Shown: positions 9,907 to 24,277 of the stretch, piece after piece
Position numbering within the stretch: position 1 is the first letter of the stretch
Layout of the letters: each line of letters starts with the position of its first letter
Assembly: GCA_935421135.1 (NCBI GenBank)
Contig: OW285189.1
Span: 20,214,298-20,278,297 of the forward strand
Source of the DNA: Bugulina stolonifera
Taxonomy: Eukaryota > Bryozoa > Gymnolaemata > Cheilostomatida > Bugulidae
Direction: 5' to 3'
Length of the DNA stretch: 64,000 nt
Program-made: the position numbers and the translations under genes
The notes under the pieces: model-generated
What the model was told of the DNA's origin: nothing
Seen by the model: only the letters and a program-made list of their open reading frames with translations
Databases searched by the model: none

Positions 9907-12458
9907 CAATCATATCATCTCATGTCAGTCATGATAAATATAGTAAAAGCTATAATGGCGTAAAAATTAAGAATTAGAACCAAGATTAAGAGTCCAAAAT
10001 CAATTGTGCCTGGATGAGCAAAACCATTAGTGATTAGCTGATTATTGATATTATATTATAAAAGTGGCCACCCATACAAATAGCACAGTGACTCAGTGAG
10101 CTTCAACGCATTTCAATTGTTGCACGAACAACCAGAGACATGAGAGTTGGATCTCTTAGTAAACAGCCCAGTTTTACTCATATGTTCCTTTTTTTAGTCT
10201 CTATGCTTTGACTCAATTTATTTTATATTGTTTGTAGCAAAATATAGCCTCCTCTTCCGCTTTTTGGAGCGGTCTAGAGACTCCATTTTTAACCTGAACC
10301 TGAATAGTGAATTAAGAAAATTAAAAACAGAAATGCCTGCTATTTTACAATAACTAATCATTAAGACATCATTAACATTTTGGTGTAACTGATTCTGATT
10401 ATTTAACCTAAACGTTTTAAACACAATTACACTAAGTTATATACTATATCATACTGCATACTTACAATAAATATAGTAAAAAATAAAAAATGATCTACGT
10501 ATGTCGATTTGCTTTCAGCTCCTTCAAGAACAGGAAACACTATGACGCCCAATTTGAACGCAAAAGAAACTGTTGCCCAATCAGATCGGTGGTGACACTC
10601 TCCGTGTTGGCAATACGTTGCATGTGCATTTTGTTTGAAATTCTATTTGCATTATTTAAGGAAAATAATTCTGTGTTGTAGTTAAACAATTTAAATAATA
10701 AAAAGTAGCAAAACAGTTTCAAATGACAAAAAGTTTAGAAATCTTCTCGAATATTTTATGAGAGGAAACAACTCCAAATTTTTCAAATTTGACTTTGTAC
10801 ACATACACGTACATGTACGTGTAATCAAGGAGTACTCTTTGATGCAATACCTTAATCTCTTGCACGTGTTGTTATTCATGAACTTAGGTTAGACTGGAAT
10901 CTTTGGAATTATTTGCAAAATGCATTACATCTGTATATTTATGTCATATACATGCATGTGCAGCCAGCCACTAGCAGAAACTAAAATTACCTCTTTATTA
11001 TTTTATAGCGAACGCTGATATAAGAGAATTTGACTTTTCATGAAAAGTTTTTGTGTATTTCTGATTAAAAAGCTCAAAGGCTAGAGACTGAGAAATGTGT
11101 GTTTTACTAACATGTAAACTAGCTTGTTTGTGTTTTACTACTAGAGTATCACCTAGTGCTACATTACCCCACTGATGGTATCATACTGTTGTGCCGCCTG
11201 GGTAGCTGAGGGGCAGCCGTACAACATGCAGACCAGAGTACAAGAGAGAGGGAACCAGAACAGACTGATCAAGCAAGGAGGCTGGGGCTAGAGGGAGGGA
11301 GCAGGTCCAACAGACACACTGCAAACACGTCATGATAAGCTAGTGGGGTGACTAGGAGAGACTGTTGTGAATGTGTCCCAAGGTCTATACACAAGCCACC
11401 GGCGACTTGTAGGTGCAGATGCATAGAACGGCTACCTAGCCAAGCAACCTCTATGCTAAGGTATGTTTCAAGTAATTAGCAGCATTCAGATTATCAATGT
11501 ACTAGCACAACTCGGAGTATAAGTAGGCATAAGAGTGTATTTTATGAAATTGACAGCATGAAAGCATACAAGAGACTGCCCTGACTAACAAGAATATGAT
11601 TCCTTTTATGCGTAAAGAGAACAAAGGCGGTCGTCTACTACTTCCGGCGGGTTCCAGTCGTTTACACACAGTCTGTTTAGAAAAGAGGACTACCCAAGAT
11701 AAAGCCGTCCTTCCAGATATAATAATATATTTACATGTAAATGACACTACTTGTAATATATATAAGTATACAATAAAGATGATACTAAAAGAAGTCAGTC
11801 TTATAATGTAATATAGGGCGTGACAACCTTAAAAGTCGTCGGCAAGCAAACAGACTGGGGGCCATCTATTACAAGACTCCCAGAGGTTTGGGTTTGATTC
11901 TTATAGTTAGACTGAGCTAGCAGGAGCCAGATCTACAGCTGTGGGGAAAGCGTTGGACTGCTAGGTCCTAGTAATAGTCATAAGACTGTACTTGGAAAGA
12001 CCCAAGGCCAGGTAGAGTTCATGGTGCCCTACTGCTAGCAGTAAACAGTATTCAGTAAGAGGCTTTATATACGTTGTAAGTTCAGTTCAGTAAGATAATT
12101 TCATTGACCAACAGCCTACAGACAACTGAAGTTACAAAATATATGCAATGAGTAGACAATTCCGTAGAAGTAGAAACAGCGCGATTCCCTTATTGCCCCT
12201 GAGTAAGAGCAAAATATGCATGAATGATAGTGGAATGTCAATGTCCATGTCAGTATAGAATGTGTATGTGCAGGTCACAACAATATATTGTAATAAAATA
12301 AATACATGTACTATATGACGATATGATACTAGCACAAAGTCAAAGTCGATGGATTTGGTTTTTAAATCATGACAGAAGTTATGTTCATATTGCTTTGGTT
12401 ATTCATGTTACTAACTACAATAGCTATTAACTACTACATGTACTTTAGTAATTTTACT
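9907..12458. other. gene-poor region with possible element remnants
   Basis: No exon is supported. 11160-11460 is richer in GC than its surroundings and reads like an inserted element or processed sequence without a clear frame. 11920-12040 contains a stretch (gtggggaaagcgttggactgc) that resembles a tRNA-Ser/Leu D-arm and anticodon region and may be a decayed tRNA-derived element. 10218-10290 has a short basic - strand frame of unknown meaning. Confidence 0.3.
10804..10823. repeat. 20-bp perfect palindrome
   Basis: tacacgtacatgtacgtgta equals its own reverse complement. It is the longest perfect case I noticed of the tacatgta words common in this window. Confidence 0.8.
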
Positions 12459-13272
<814 letters not shown>

Positions 13273-15664
13273 GTACTATTAATAGCATAACGTCTGTGTA
13301 TTGGTGCTGTGTAACTGGTTTGCTTTTGGATTTCAAAGTTGTCATTCCATGCAAGTGAATATTAGTCAGGAGAAGATAACTTTTATCAGAACGGTAGGAG
13401 AGGTAACCTACAGGTGTACAGCGTGGATATTACAATAATTATTACAACTTATTGACCTACAACACTGTAGTCTAAAAATGTTACAGACAGCTGTACTAAC
13501 GCACAAGTGTGACTGCAGTATCAGTAATGTGGCCAATAATTCAGAATCTCTTACATATAAGTATTGAATAAATATTTTACGGAATAATAGTGCCCAGCTG
13601 TACACCAAGCCATTATGCCATAATAATAATAGTGATTAACAACAAATACATGTAATACAATAAGAACAACAAGAGAGGGAGAGAAGACAACTCAGAAAGA
13701 GAATTTTGCTGGGGCAAAATCTAATCAGTATTTCCTACAATTGGCTCAAGTTATAGTAGAGGTAGAGAGCTTGACATATTAATAAAGTGGAGAGAGTATC
13801 CACGCTCTGCAGTAGCATAGCTAAAATGTTTCAAGGAGATTAGCACTTGTTCCCACAAGCAAACCCAAAAGTTTGGAAATCCATATTAAACATATTTGTG
13901 TCTGAGAAACTTCCTAAATTGTTTTCAAAGCATACATTTTGTCGGCTAAACTGAATCAGGAGTAATGATGGATCAATGATATTGGATTTATCTTGGATTG
14001 TCCAGCTGATACAGTGACACTGACAGGAAAAAGTAACACCACGGAGTTGTATAAGGAAAGAGAGCTCGAAAGCTGCTTATCGTAATGTGAAGTTTCCCCA
14101 CTTTTATAAAACCGACTGAAAGAGGGCAGCTTCAGGTTGAATCAATTATTTATTGATTTAGGTACTGATCAATAACTAATCAATAACTTGTAGAATTGAT
14201 GATAATTGTTGTAAGCTTTACCAAGGGGTATGTGAGCCCTCATAACACTAGTTATTGCCCCTCCAAACTGTGGAATTTAACACTATCACACCTAGACACA
14301 CGGGAGACCTACCAGATTGTTAGTTGGAGGTCTAAGCTTAGAGCTGCAACAAATACTGACTACTGACTGCACTGAGGCTCAAAGAGAAAGAGTCTAACTT
14401 TGCGCATAGCTATGAGCTATCACCACACAGATGCTCTGCAAATGTTCTACAATCTACTAAATATTGTCGAAGGTTTTGGTGTGGAATTAATAAGGTATTC
14501 TTATAGTATGTATAGTGACTATTTTCCTAATACACATTGTGCAAGTATAAATGGTATAAAAATACTGTATCTCCTAGAAAACATTGCTTTTCTTACAGCT
14601 TGAACTTTGCTCTTTTCTCTTACTCTGTGGTTGAACAGAAGACACTCAGTTATACCAGGTAAAAAGTGTTTACAGAGAAAGAATAACTCCAAAGCACAAA
14701 TATAACTAGCTTCCTGTGTGATGTTAAATTAGGCTAGTGTATTCATCTCTAGATAAAGCTATTGTACGTATCCACTCAATAACCTAGACACAATAGCTAC
14801 ATGTGTTTTTTTGCAGAAAATGTGTGTTATAGGAAGGAAGTGATAAATAATATATATCTAGATCAATGCAGAACCAAAATATAGCTTTGTGTTTTATTAA
14901 CTCATGACCATTATTCGGCACACTTTGCACATTATATATGTGACTGATCGCCACTGAGCATTATGAACAATTAGTATTTGACTATAGGTCCCTATCTTTA
15001 CATTAAAATGACACACGACTAGTACCATAAAAAATAATATGTACATTTTTTGTGTAGTGAGTTAGGCTAATAGATGACAATAGAGGTTTTAAGATTTATT
15101 GAATGGTAGTGTAGACAATAATAAAAGGTACCTATTGCAAGATTATTAATGCTTTCCCGGTAGATGAGTCACACAGACTTCCTGTCAAAGCGAAAGTCAA
15201 GATTAAAGAGTTCATCGTTATGGTCTCATTATTATTTTGTGCACTGTAATATATATAATATGAAGATGTATGTCTCACCCTACATGTGCTTACCAAATGC
15301 TCCAAATTGTTTGCTACTGACGCCCTATCATAATATTGATTTATAGATTTAGATTACTCATATCATGATACAGTAAAAACAAAAGTAATTCCCATAAAAG
15401 CACATTTTGTAAAAGATGGATATCTTGAAACTACTAAAGTTGTTCCACTCACTAAATTACTGTTATGTTTATCTACAAACCGCTTTTGGTTTTATTAAAA
15501 CTGCAGTATTTCCGTAATCGTCTAGTATAAGACCTAAATCAGATTATCGCTGGATTTTGGTGATATTAATAATTGACATGTGAATTGTAGCCCATATACC
15601 ACAGATATATAAGCCATTCTTTAATCTCATACTTACTATGTATAATGAGAGCTTCATTACTTAC
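13273..15664. other. no gene recognised
   Basis: AT-rich unique sequence. I see no exon with both a coding-like frame and matching splice words. Confidence 0.35.
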
Positions 15665-15710
15665 CTTTGCACCTACAATATATATGCATCACGTCATGTA
15701 AATCTACCAT
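15665..15710 (-). CDS. possible first exon of an unknown gene
   Basis: An ATG at 15710 opens MVDLHDVMHIYCRCK and is followed by an excellent donor (ag/gtaagtaa) at 15664. No downstream partner exon was identified, so this rests on the donor and short frame only. Confidence 0.2.
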
Positions 15711-15863
15711 TCTGGTATTTGGCAATATAGGGAGGTGCATAAAATATATAATATAATTATAAGAATAATAACTATCTTACTGCTGTATGCAATACAAGAT
15801 ATGTAAGTTATGGCTGATAACTGTTAATAAAACCCGATTAAAAGCCACTAAAGGCTGGCAAGA

Positions 15864-17996
15864 TCAACACCCTACAGAGCCAAAGTAGGAGGTCCCAGTA
15901 TAATTCCAATAAGTCTTGCTCTGTGGTAATGCATGTTGTTCTGTTAATCTCTCTTTCTTCACACAGATACTGATGTCAGCAGTAGGCAGTGGTAATCTAC
16001 CCAGCTTAGAATAACTAAATGGTGTACATATTGTAGGACTGGCCTGGGTTCCAAACCCTACAAGTGAGAAGAGCATATATAAGTATACATACATGTAGCA
16101 GTACCTTTCCTCGGTTTGTTAGGCAACTTGGCATCAGGCTAAATAATAGCGTGTCACATTCTGTATAAAAAATCGATTTGCGAGAGAAATGTGTAGGTGG
16201 TATTACAGTGCTGTGATCTGGACTATGTATGTCGCCACATGGATCTAGTATGATGGCATGCTCGTCTCATACCCTGGTGAAATATAATATGGTATTATAT
16301 TATTCTAAGATGAATTATATTGGATATGTAATTGTGTTATTTATTTATTATGGTAGCAATAAAATATTGAGATAAAAATATATTTGATCTGTAGATCTCC
16401 ATAATTATCTATGTTAACATACTTTATCAATTTAGAACCTGTTGGAAGAGCTAACAATAATATAATGCGATATAGCACAATATTATATTATTACTATATT
16501 ATACTACAATTTCAAGTTACGGAGACAGGCAGTATGAAATATCCACCCGTTGAAGATCAGCTATGCAAGAAGGAAAGGAAGCTGGCATGACTAGGCTCAA
16601 CAGCTAGTCTACTAATTGTAGGTCTGCCTCTAGACGAAAGAAATGCTACTCCGGCACACCCCAGACATGATAGAATAACAAAACATACTCTAGTCTGTCT
16701 ATATATAAATAAAATACATGTTTAGTGGTTAGAATGTATCAGTAGTGGTGAGGTAATCCCTCATACCTGTAGCAGAGTAATTATAAACAACATACATTAT
16801 AACGTGTAATATATTATATATTAACAAAATATTATGTTAATGGAGGCAAGCGTTAACACATTGCAACTGTGGATAGAATGGATATTCTCGATTCTGAATT
16901 TCAATCAAACTTATCTGAAAGTGTAATAATTCAATGAGCTGGTGAATATTACATACATACACTCTCATTTTCTACACGTAGGCCTATAATCACGAGGATG
17001 AAATTGATTATGTAATAGGTCTTAAACTTATTACTGGAATATGGACACCTGGCCCCTTGCACACATTTACTTGCAAAGAATAGGCTTCTATAAACTCAGA
17101 TTGATATTTTTGGTGTTTGGAATTTGAATTAAATAGAATGATTTTAGTGACCACTTTGCTAAGCAAGCTCAATATATGAGGTATTGGAGATAACACTACT
17201 TTGCTATTCTTAATTGTATTCATCTTAGAACTGGGTGCTTTGTACATTCTATGGATTTATGATCATGTGCCATGACATTAAGGCATACACAAAGTAGTGA
17301 CCAAGGTCTTTAGCCGGCTAGTACTTCCTAAGAAAGTGACCAAGTTTCAGTTTTTTATGTCCTTGAAGGGCAAAAAAAATTGATAGGAAGAGAAGAAGGT
17401 AGATAGATACTGGCTAGAGTACAGTTGGTCTCCCTTGCCAATTCTGTAAGACCGAGGTGGAATAATCGCAGAGTAATTATAGCAAAAAACTGATTATTGA
17501 ATTTGTTAGGACAGGTAGCTTATTTACACAGTTGGTGGTCTACTTATCACAGATGTGGTTAGTAAAATAGTATTACCTGTAATATATTATGTTATAATCC
17601 TACCTGGCCCATTCCAACAAGCACATAAATAACTCTTATACCATAGAAACATATTCCACTACCAAAGATCATTAAAGGTGGAAGTTGAGTTCAGTGCAGT
17701 ACAGATTTTTAAATTAAATTATTATTAGATTGTTTAATCCCATATGTTAATTCTTCTAATAAAGAGAATCTTCTTTTTACCTTCAAGAATTTAAAATTAT
17801 TAGACTCTATAATTATAAATTAGCCTTACATATCCTAAAGTTATAATTCAAAAATGTCATATTATTACTTCTGTAATATTAATCTATTGCAGCTCATATT
17901 AATAAATCCGTACCTTTCTCCTTGGGTCCTTGGGTCTAATACATACTATTGCAGTGGTATTTTGCTTGAAGAGATTTTCAACAGAATAAAAACCAT
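15864..17996 (-). CDS. unknown protein, C-terminal exons (partial)
   Basis: Three exons agree in phase: 17914-17996, 16105-16138 and 15864-16057. The first gives GFYSVENLFKQNTTAIVCIR and ends RPKDPRRK. The second gives PDAKLPNKPRK. The last runs from GFGTQASPTICTPFSYSKLG to a stop after SYFGSVGC. All splice words are canonical. The protein is basic, rich in Pro, Ser and Thr, with no membrane helix or recognised domain. Its short Tyr/Pro/Lys-rich style recalls small axonemal or cytoskeletal proteins, but that is only an impression. Further exons must lie above 18.0 kb, and the 1.8-kb gap may hide one more. Confidence 0.5.
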
Positions 17997-18002
17997 CTAA
18001 AG

Positions 18003-21000
18003 TTACATTGATGCAGAGTAGAAAGGCTGCTATTTCTACCAACATTCTTTGGAGTTACCCCTCCTGTATAATAACTTGTCAGTAAAATTATCTGACACAA
18101 AAATAGAATTATCAGCGAGGGGTGAGTAACAAATGCAGTTAAACTGGTGACTCAGGTATTGATGCTATTTTAAAGCAAACAAACAAACAAACAAAATCAG
18201 GAAGCTGCCCACCTGCATTCATAAGAGCCCTGATTGTTGTGATACACATGTACATGCACTAGCTCATTATGTATTATTTACACATTTTTCTAAATTTAGT
18301 CAAGCTGGCAGTCTACCTTTAAACATGTCAGCACCTTTCTGTCATAATTATAATCAAATGCATTCTGATTAATCAACGTTAAGAAAAGTTAAAACATGCA
18401 CATGGGGTTAGATAATAACATTCTTGTTTTTCTTCCTCCCACATTTTGATCTTTAACCTTCAGTTGTAACCGTCTATTCTGGTAATGATTATCAAGAAAT
18501 GAATAGATGGACTACATACAGTATAATGTTAGAACTACCTGTATATGACCACTCTGTTATGTAAAACATTTTACGTCAAAACTTATAGGATGAATAACAT
18601 GCTACAATCATTTGCATGTTAATATTGTTTTAAATTATTTGTATTAATAATTAGTACTCTATTTCATACAGGTCTACTGCTATGGCTCTTCTTCTTTTAA
18701 AGTGCAGTAAATAGATGCATTGAGAATGCATATGCACTTGTAATACATTCTAGTATTGCATTATTGATGTATTATTATATATGACTAAATAAGATATAGC
18801 GTAATAGGCCTGCAGAATATTTATAGACTTTCACATATTATATAATGTAGGCTAGAATGGCACAATATTATTATAATCCATGATATGTAGTACAAGTATA
18901 TAATAATATGTAATACAGGTACAAATGTACTATATTATTGTTGAAACAACCATCACATATAGATTCATAATTCAAATGGAGAATCTCCGTACAGTCGGAG
19001 GTGACGCAGATATTCATACTATAATACAGAAACATCTCCTAGCAAATACGACGTAAATATGTGTGTAATGTCATATTTTACTATATTTATATTTGAATAC
19101 TGCTGATGCAACTCTGTAATATCAACGTCCATGCTGCACGGTGTTTATTAAAACAAGATGCACTGTTTCCTTGAATTTTAAATACCTCGCTTCTTAGTCG
19201 TGGCTGAATATGACTAAAATTAGTTCTGTTAGAGGCTAGACCACCGAGTGAAGGCAAAGTTCATGTTTATATCGTGTCTGCCCAGGATACTGTACACACG
19301 CAACCTTTATCAAAGTTGTAAGGTTGCCATCACATTCTGCTAAACCACCATACCAGCCATACTAGAAATAGTTGAGATTATAACAAAACATAATTATATT
19401 TACATTCATAACAAATACAGACAGTGGGTAAACTTTCTTGTAAATTATTAAGTACGGTTACTGGGTAAATGAGAAAGTGTTGTATGATAACATCACGTTC
19501 CAGGGTACTTAGTTCAACATGACACAATCCAACTCAATAACACACGTAACCTCGTAACTTCGTAAATAGTAGAAAATTCAAAATATGTTTAGCATATCTA
19601 CTAAAATAATAATGCATTAATCAACCCCTTGAAAATATTTATATTACTGCACAAGGATGCTAGTCGTCTATCAACAAAGATGGGGTAAATAGCCGAGATA
19701 GCGACAAGAGAAAGTGTGATAGACAGCGAATATTACAACACTTAAATATACACATCTATTGGCATCATCCCATTTAGTAGTCTAGCAGCTGACTGCCTTA
19801 CATACTGTCCTAAATGATAAGCATCACTGGTGCTTATTGTAATAGCATAGGTACAATGTAGTAGTAGTATGAATTCAATGCATTAGACTGATGTACCGTC
19901 AGAGTAGGGTCAGAGAAGGAAGGGACTTTGTGTCAGTAGTCCAACTTTAATATATTACCCACACAAGATGGCTATCTGCAAGGAAGTATGGTATAAAGAA
20001 GGAAAAAATATGGCTAAATATAGAGACTACAATAAAAGAAGGCCTTTTTACTCGTTGATTGCATGTACAGTAAATTTTAATAATACTACTATCAATGGAT
20101 GTTCCTATTTTTTGCTGTAGTGAAATCTAAAAAAACATCTAGTCAATCCATTGGCACATAAGCACCATTTTTTACTCTCTCAATAATAGTAACTTTGGTG
20201 TAGGAGGAACTATTCTAGTTGGCAGAATGTGTGACATCATAGATCAGCCGAACTGGCATACAGTGCGTATGTGCACAGTACAGATACATCCATTGACCTA
20301 ATTGTAAAGCTGGAAATTTGGTATATTATGTAGGTTGATACTCCTGAAAATTCCGTATGAATTTTTTAATGCAATAACATTTACTGCAACCACTGTGTAA
20401 TTTAATATTACCAACGCATAAAAGTCCAAGTTTTACCAGTGAAGTGTTAGAGTGATTGTAGCAAGATAGAGATAGAACCAGGAGGGTGGAACAAACCTCA
20501 ATGTAGATTGTCTTTCAGTAAACTAATCACTAGCACTTTCTCTTGTGGTTAAAATTAGAAATAAATCACTATAAATATAATAAACGGAAATGGGAGCCAT
20601 TTTTTGCAATGACTAAAAATTAAACATCTTTAAAATGACAATTTGCAATTTACTTCATTGCATAATCAAGTATTTCAACATTAGAGTTCATCTTAGATGC
20701 AACTTCTTTTTAATAGACCAGTAAAAAACGACAGTATGGATTGTGCCATCATATCGTGTAGCGCACAAAGAGTGCCGTAGGTAAAATTATACTCCAGCAT
20801 CTGTTTGATTAATGAATCTCCACCAAGTAACGCAGACAGGTGAATATGTATGTAAATAAGACCAACAGCATAAAATGGAGACTCTGTCTAGACATTGACT
20901 GGCCGCTGCTATCCACCACATTTTGGTCACTTTATGATACTATAAAAATATAGCACATATTTACAAGTCCAGAGAATCAAGTGTTGGCTTGTATTAGGCA

Positions 21001-21269
21001 AACAGAGTAATAAGTCCATGGGTTCATCTGAGAAGACTGTTGCAATGTTAGTTTACCCACATTATGTCTTGTGTGGAAATACCTAAACATCCTAGACAGT
21101 AGTTACATGTGCATACATCAACAAGGCACGAGTTCGTAGATCTACTATTATGTTTGCACATCCACAACCTTATCTTTGTTAGCTACAGAACAATTTGCTA
21201 CAATTACTTTTATAAATTATATACAATGTATTGCTAAAACTATTCATTTAAGGTGTCTTCGCAACCTAA
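18003..21269. other. no gene recognised; upstream part of the 15.9-kb gene may lie here
   Basis: AT-rich sequence with a short (caaa)n run near 18176-18196. A stretch at 20885-20945 (gctatccaccacattttgg and neighbours) has the look of a dispersed repeat, but no family is assigned. No exon could be supported. Confidence 0.3.
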
Positions 21270-21500
21270 GTTTTAGGCACAGGCCAACTCACATCCGTGA
21301 TAGATTCACGAACACACCGGCCTGGACCGAAAGCAAAATCCTCATTTTCATGCGAAAAACCTAGGTCTGTCGATGATCTAGGGATGGTTTCATCTGACCA
21401 AGCACAATCCCAGGCCAATAGCCCTTGTGACCTAGGCCGGATGTCCATCTTGGCATTTTTGTTTGCGACCCAGGTCCGTCCAAGAGGTCGCGAAGAGACT
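21270..21500. repeat. GC-rich block with repeated cctagg/ccaggc words
   Basis: This block stands out by base composition. It repeats near-palindromic words such as acctaggtc, gacctaggcc and gacccaggtcc at irregular spacing on both strands. Open frames exist on both strands (about 80 codons each) but neither resembles a known protein. A transposable-element fragment with internal near-palindromes is the best guess. Confidence 0.35.
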
Positions 21501-21539
21501 TTTACATTTGATATAATTTCCTGCAATTGTCAGTAAGAG

Positions 21540-22769
21540 AAGATGTATAGGTAATGTTTTGGCTGCAAAATCAGCCTAAATAAATTTGAAATAGGCAGCA
21601 ACAGTGCACAGGTTTGTCTAATCAGCCTTGATGGATTATGTTGATCTAAGCAGTACGCACATGTATAGGTCATCTTGGTTAGTAGCAATCTGCTCCAATA
21701 ATCACGTGTGCTTAAACACCTTGATAACTTGAAACGCACCTATTCTAGGTTTTCCTAGACATTATGGTAGACAGTGCAGTTCATTGCTTCATACCCATTT
21801 GATAAGAATATGACGTGGGTACTTTTAGAAATAAATGTACGACATATGTTGGACCACACCATATTACCGACGAGATGGAAATTATCTGCATATTTCCCTC
21901 AACAGTCAGTGATGGAATTGCACTGTTCTTTGGTGTCAGAAAGGCCTAGCTAATGAATAGCATGTGTAAATCAGCTTACGAGACATTTAATTCAGTATTA
22001 TTTATGTTTGACGGCTAAGTGGGCCTTAGGATAAGCAAGGGTTTATGGTACCAGATCAAATACTTATTCATAATATTATAGCAGTATTAGTCTGTTGGAA
22101 TCTGGCTAAGGCGACGTACCTGGAGAAATTTGAAGTAAAAAGATGCACAGTTACCTGGTTCCAGTCTGTGGCACTTGGAAGTGTGCGTGTGACCTTCATA
22201 TAGTGACGCCTAGCATGCACGTGTAGCTTAATAGCGCCTAAATATACAGGTAATTATGTTCCTATATTTATTATAGTAATCGACATTACTGCCTAATAAT
22301 ATGATCTTTCGTTAAAATTTGCTGAGAATAATATACCTATTAAACTAGTCGCCATCTTTTTATCTGCTTGTCGACTGAGGCATGTGGCACGGCTTTGCGT
22401 CACCAACTCAAGGCTCACTGATACAACTTCATAAGCCACCAACAATATAATACCAGCCTCTCTCTCACTTAAAAAAGCTGCTGTTGTGGGAATGTATCCT
22501 CATCAACATCAGCCCCTTGCTTTGTATCTCGAAAATGAACAACCAGACAAGCACATTTTATTGTAAAGGGTCTTTTTCTTGCATATGTGCAGCATATATT
22601 GGTTCGTTGTAGCTACATGTGTATACTGCGCTGCTCAATATTAGTGCACTTAAAATTCTCTGCGGGCGTTTATGTAATATAGCGATTTTAGTCTTGGCAT
22701 AAATTATGTAATTTATGTTGCATAAGGCAATGTGTGATCACTACTTTTAGAACTGAAAGGTAACACAGC
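21540..22769. other. no gene recognised
   Basis: The only item is a 52-codon + strand ORF at 22045-22203 with one hydrophobic segment. It is too short to support by itself. Confidence 0.3.
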
Positions 22770-22800
22770 GGGCGAGGGGGTGCGAGGGGGTGCGAGGGGG
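22770..22800 (+). other. G-rich tandem, potential G-quadruplex
   Basis: Three copies of a 10-base unit (gcgaggggg with one linker base) follow a ggg run, giving four G-runs within 31 bases. This fits the G-quadruplex pattern and is isolated in AT-rich surroundings. Confidence 0.6.
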
Positions 22801-23524
22801 TGAGGATGGTGAAAGGTGTTGTGGTCTGTTATCTATACAACAATTAGTCTCAAAATGCAGCATTACTTGCACTTCAGCCAGCGCCCATTAACGTTTATAG
22901 TATTATACTCAATTTTGGATTTCCTGTTTATCATGGTTTACATGGAAAATATAATTGCAATATGGTAGCTATTACTTCGCATATTTTAATACCAACTGAT
23001 AATGTTATGTATAATTATGTATCTATATAGTGCATTAATTATCCGTGCCTACGGCCAATATAACCATGTGTCACGCTTTCCTAACCCTCTTCTACTATTG
23101 GTATAATGAAAAGCCAATGAAAACTTACTACGCTTCATTTTTACATCTCGAGTTTCAAGTTTTTGAATATCTGGTTTTATAATCTTAAACCCGCATCTGT
23201 TACTGGTGAATAGTGTACCAAACACAAGGCACATTCTAATACGCATAAGAATTTGATAATGTGATACAAAAGTAGAAAATTATCTAATACTACAACATGT
23301 AGCCTATATCACATGGGCATAAAATAATGCAATGCATCATGGGTAAAACGCAAGACTATTTAAATATTGCTGAATAATGGGAGTGACACGGCTCATTGAC
23401 AAGTTTTGTAAGGCAGCCAAATACCCACACACTTATAATGGCCACTAATCATGATGTATCAGGATTAATTTCAAGTGTTTTGAGCATGTTGCAAGCAAGA
23501 CTGTCCGTGTATTACTACGATTAT

Positions 23525-24277
23525 AGCATACCTTGCACAACAATAATGTACATCTACATGTATGTACTACAATACCTTGCGTAACAATAATATACATGTA
23601 TATACTGCAATACCTTACATAACAATAATGTACATGTATATACTACAATACCATACATAACAATAATGTACATGTATATACTACAATACCATACATAACA
23701 ATAATATACATGTATATACTACAATACCTTACATAACAATAATATACATGTATATACTACAATACCATACATAACAATAATATACATGTATATACTACAA
23801 TACCTTGCGTAACAATAATATACATGTATATACTGCAATACCTTACGTAACAATAATATACATGTATATACTGCAATACCTTACATAACAATAATGTACA
23901 TGTATATACTACAATACCTTACATAACAATAATATACATGTATATACTACAATACCTTACATAACAATAATATACATGTATATACTACAATACCATACAT
24001 AACAATAATATACATGTATATACTACAATACCTTACATAACAAGAATATACATGCATATACTACAATACCTTACATAACAATAATATACATTTATATACT
24101 ACAATACCTTACATAATAATAATATACATGTATATACTGCAATACCTTACATAACAATAATATACATGTATATACTACAATACCTTACATAACAATAATA
24201 TACATGTATATACTACAATAGTTTACATAACAATAATATACATGACTGTATATACTACAATACCTTGCATAACAAAA
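23525..24277. repeat. 38-bp minisatellite, about 20 copies
   Basis: The unit actacaatacc...acataacaataat(a/g)tacatgtatat repeats with a 38-base period from about 23525 to 24277. Most differences are single bases (cttac against catac, ata against gta). Each unit contains the palindrome tatacatgtata, so every repeat can form a small cruciform. Direct, contiguous copies without spacers rule out a CRISPR array. Confidence 0.95.

Noticed and set aside
11920..12040. Functional tRNA-Ser/Leu gene
   Set aside because: Only the D-arm and anticodon-like part matches; there is no acceptable T-arm or acceptor stem.
22045..22203. 52-codon + strand ORF with one hydrophobic segment
   Set aside because: Coding-like at a glance, but this length is expected by chance in 64 kb and no splice or promoter signal supports it.
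23525..24277. CRISPR-like regular repeats
   Set aside because: Copies are contiguous with no unique spacers, in an animal genome; it is a minisatellite.
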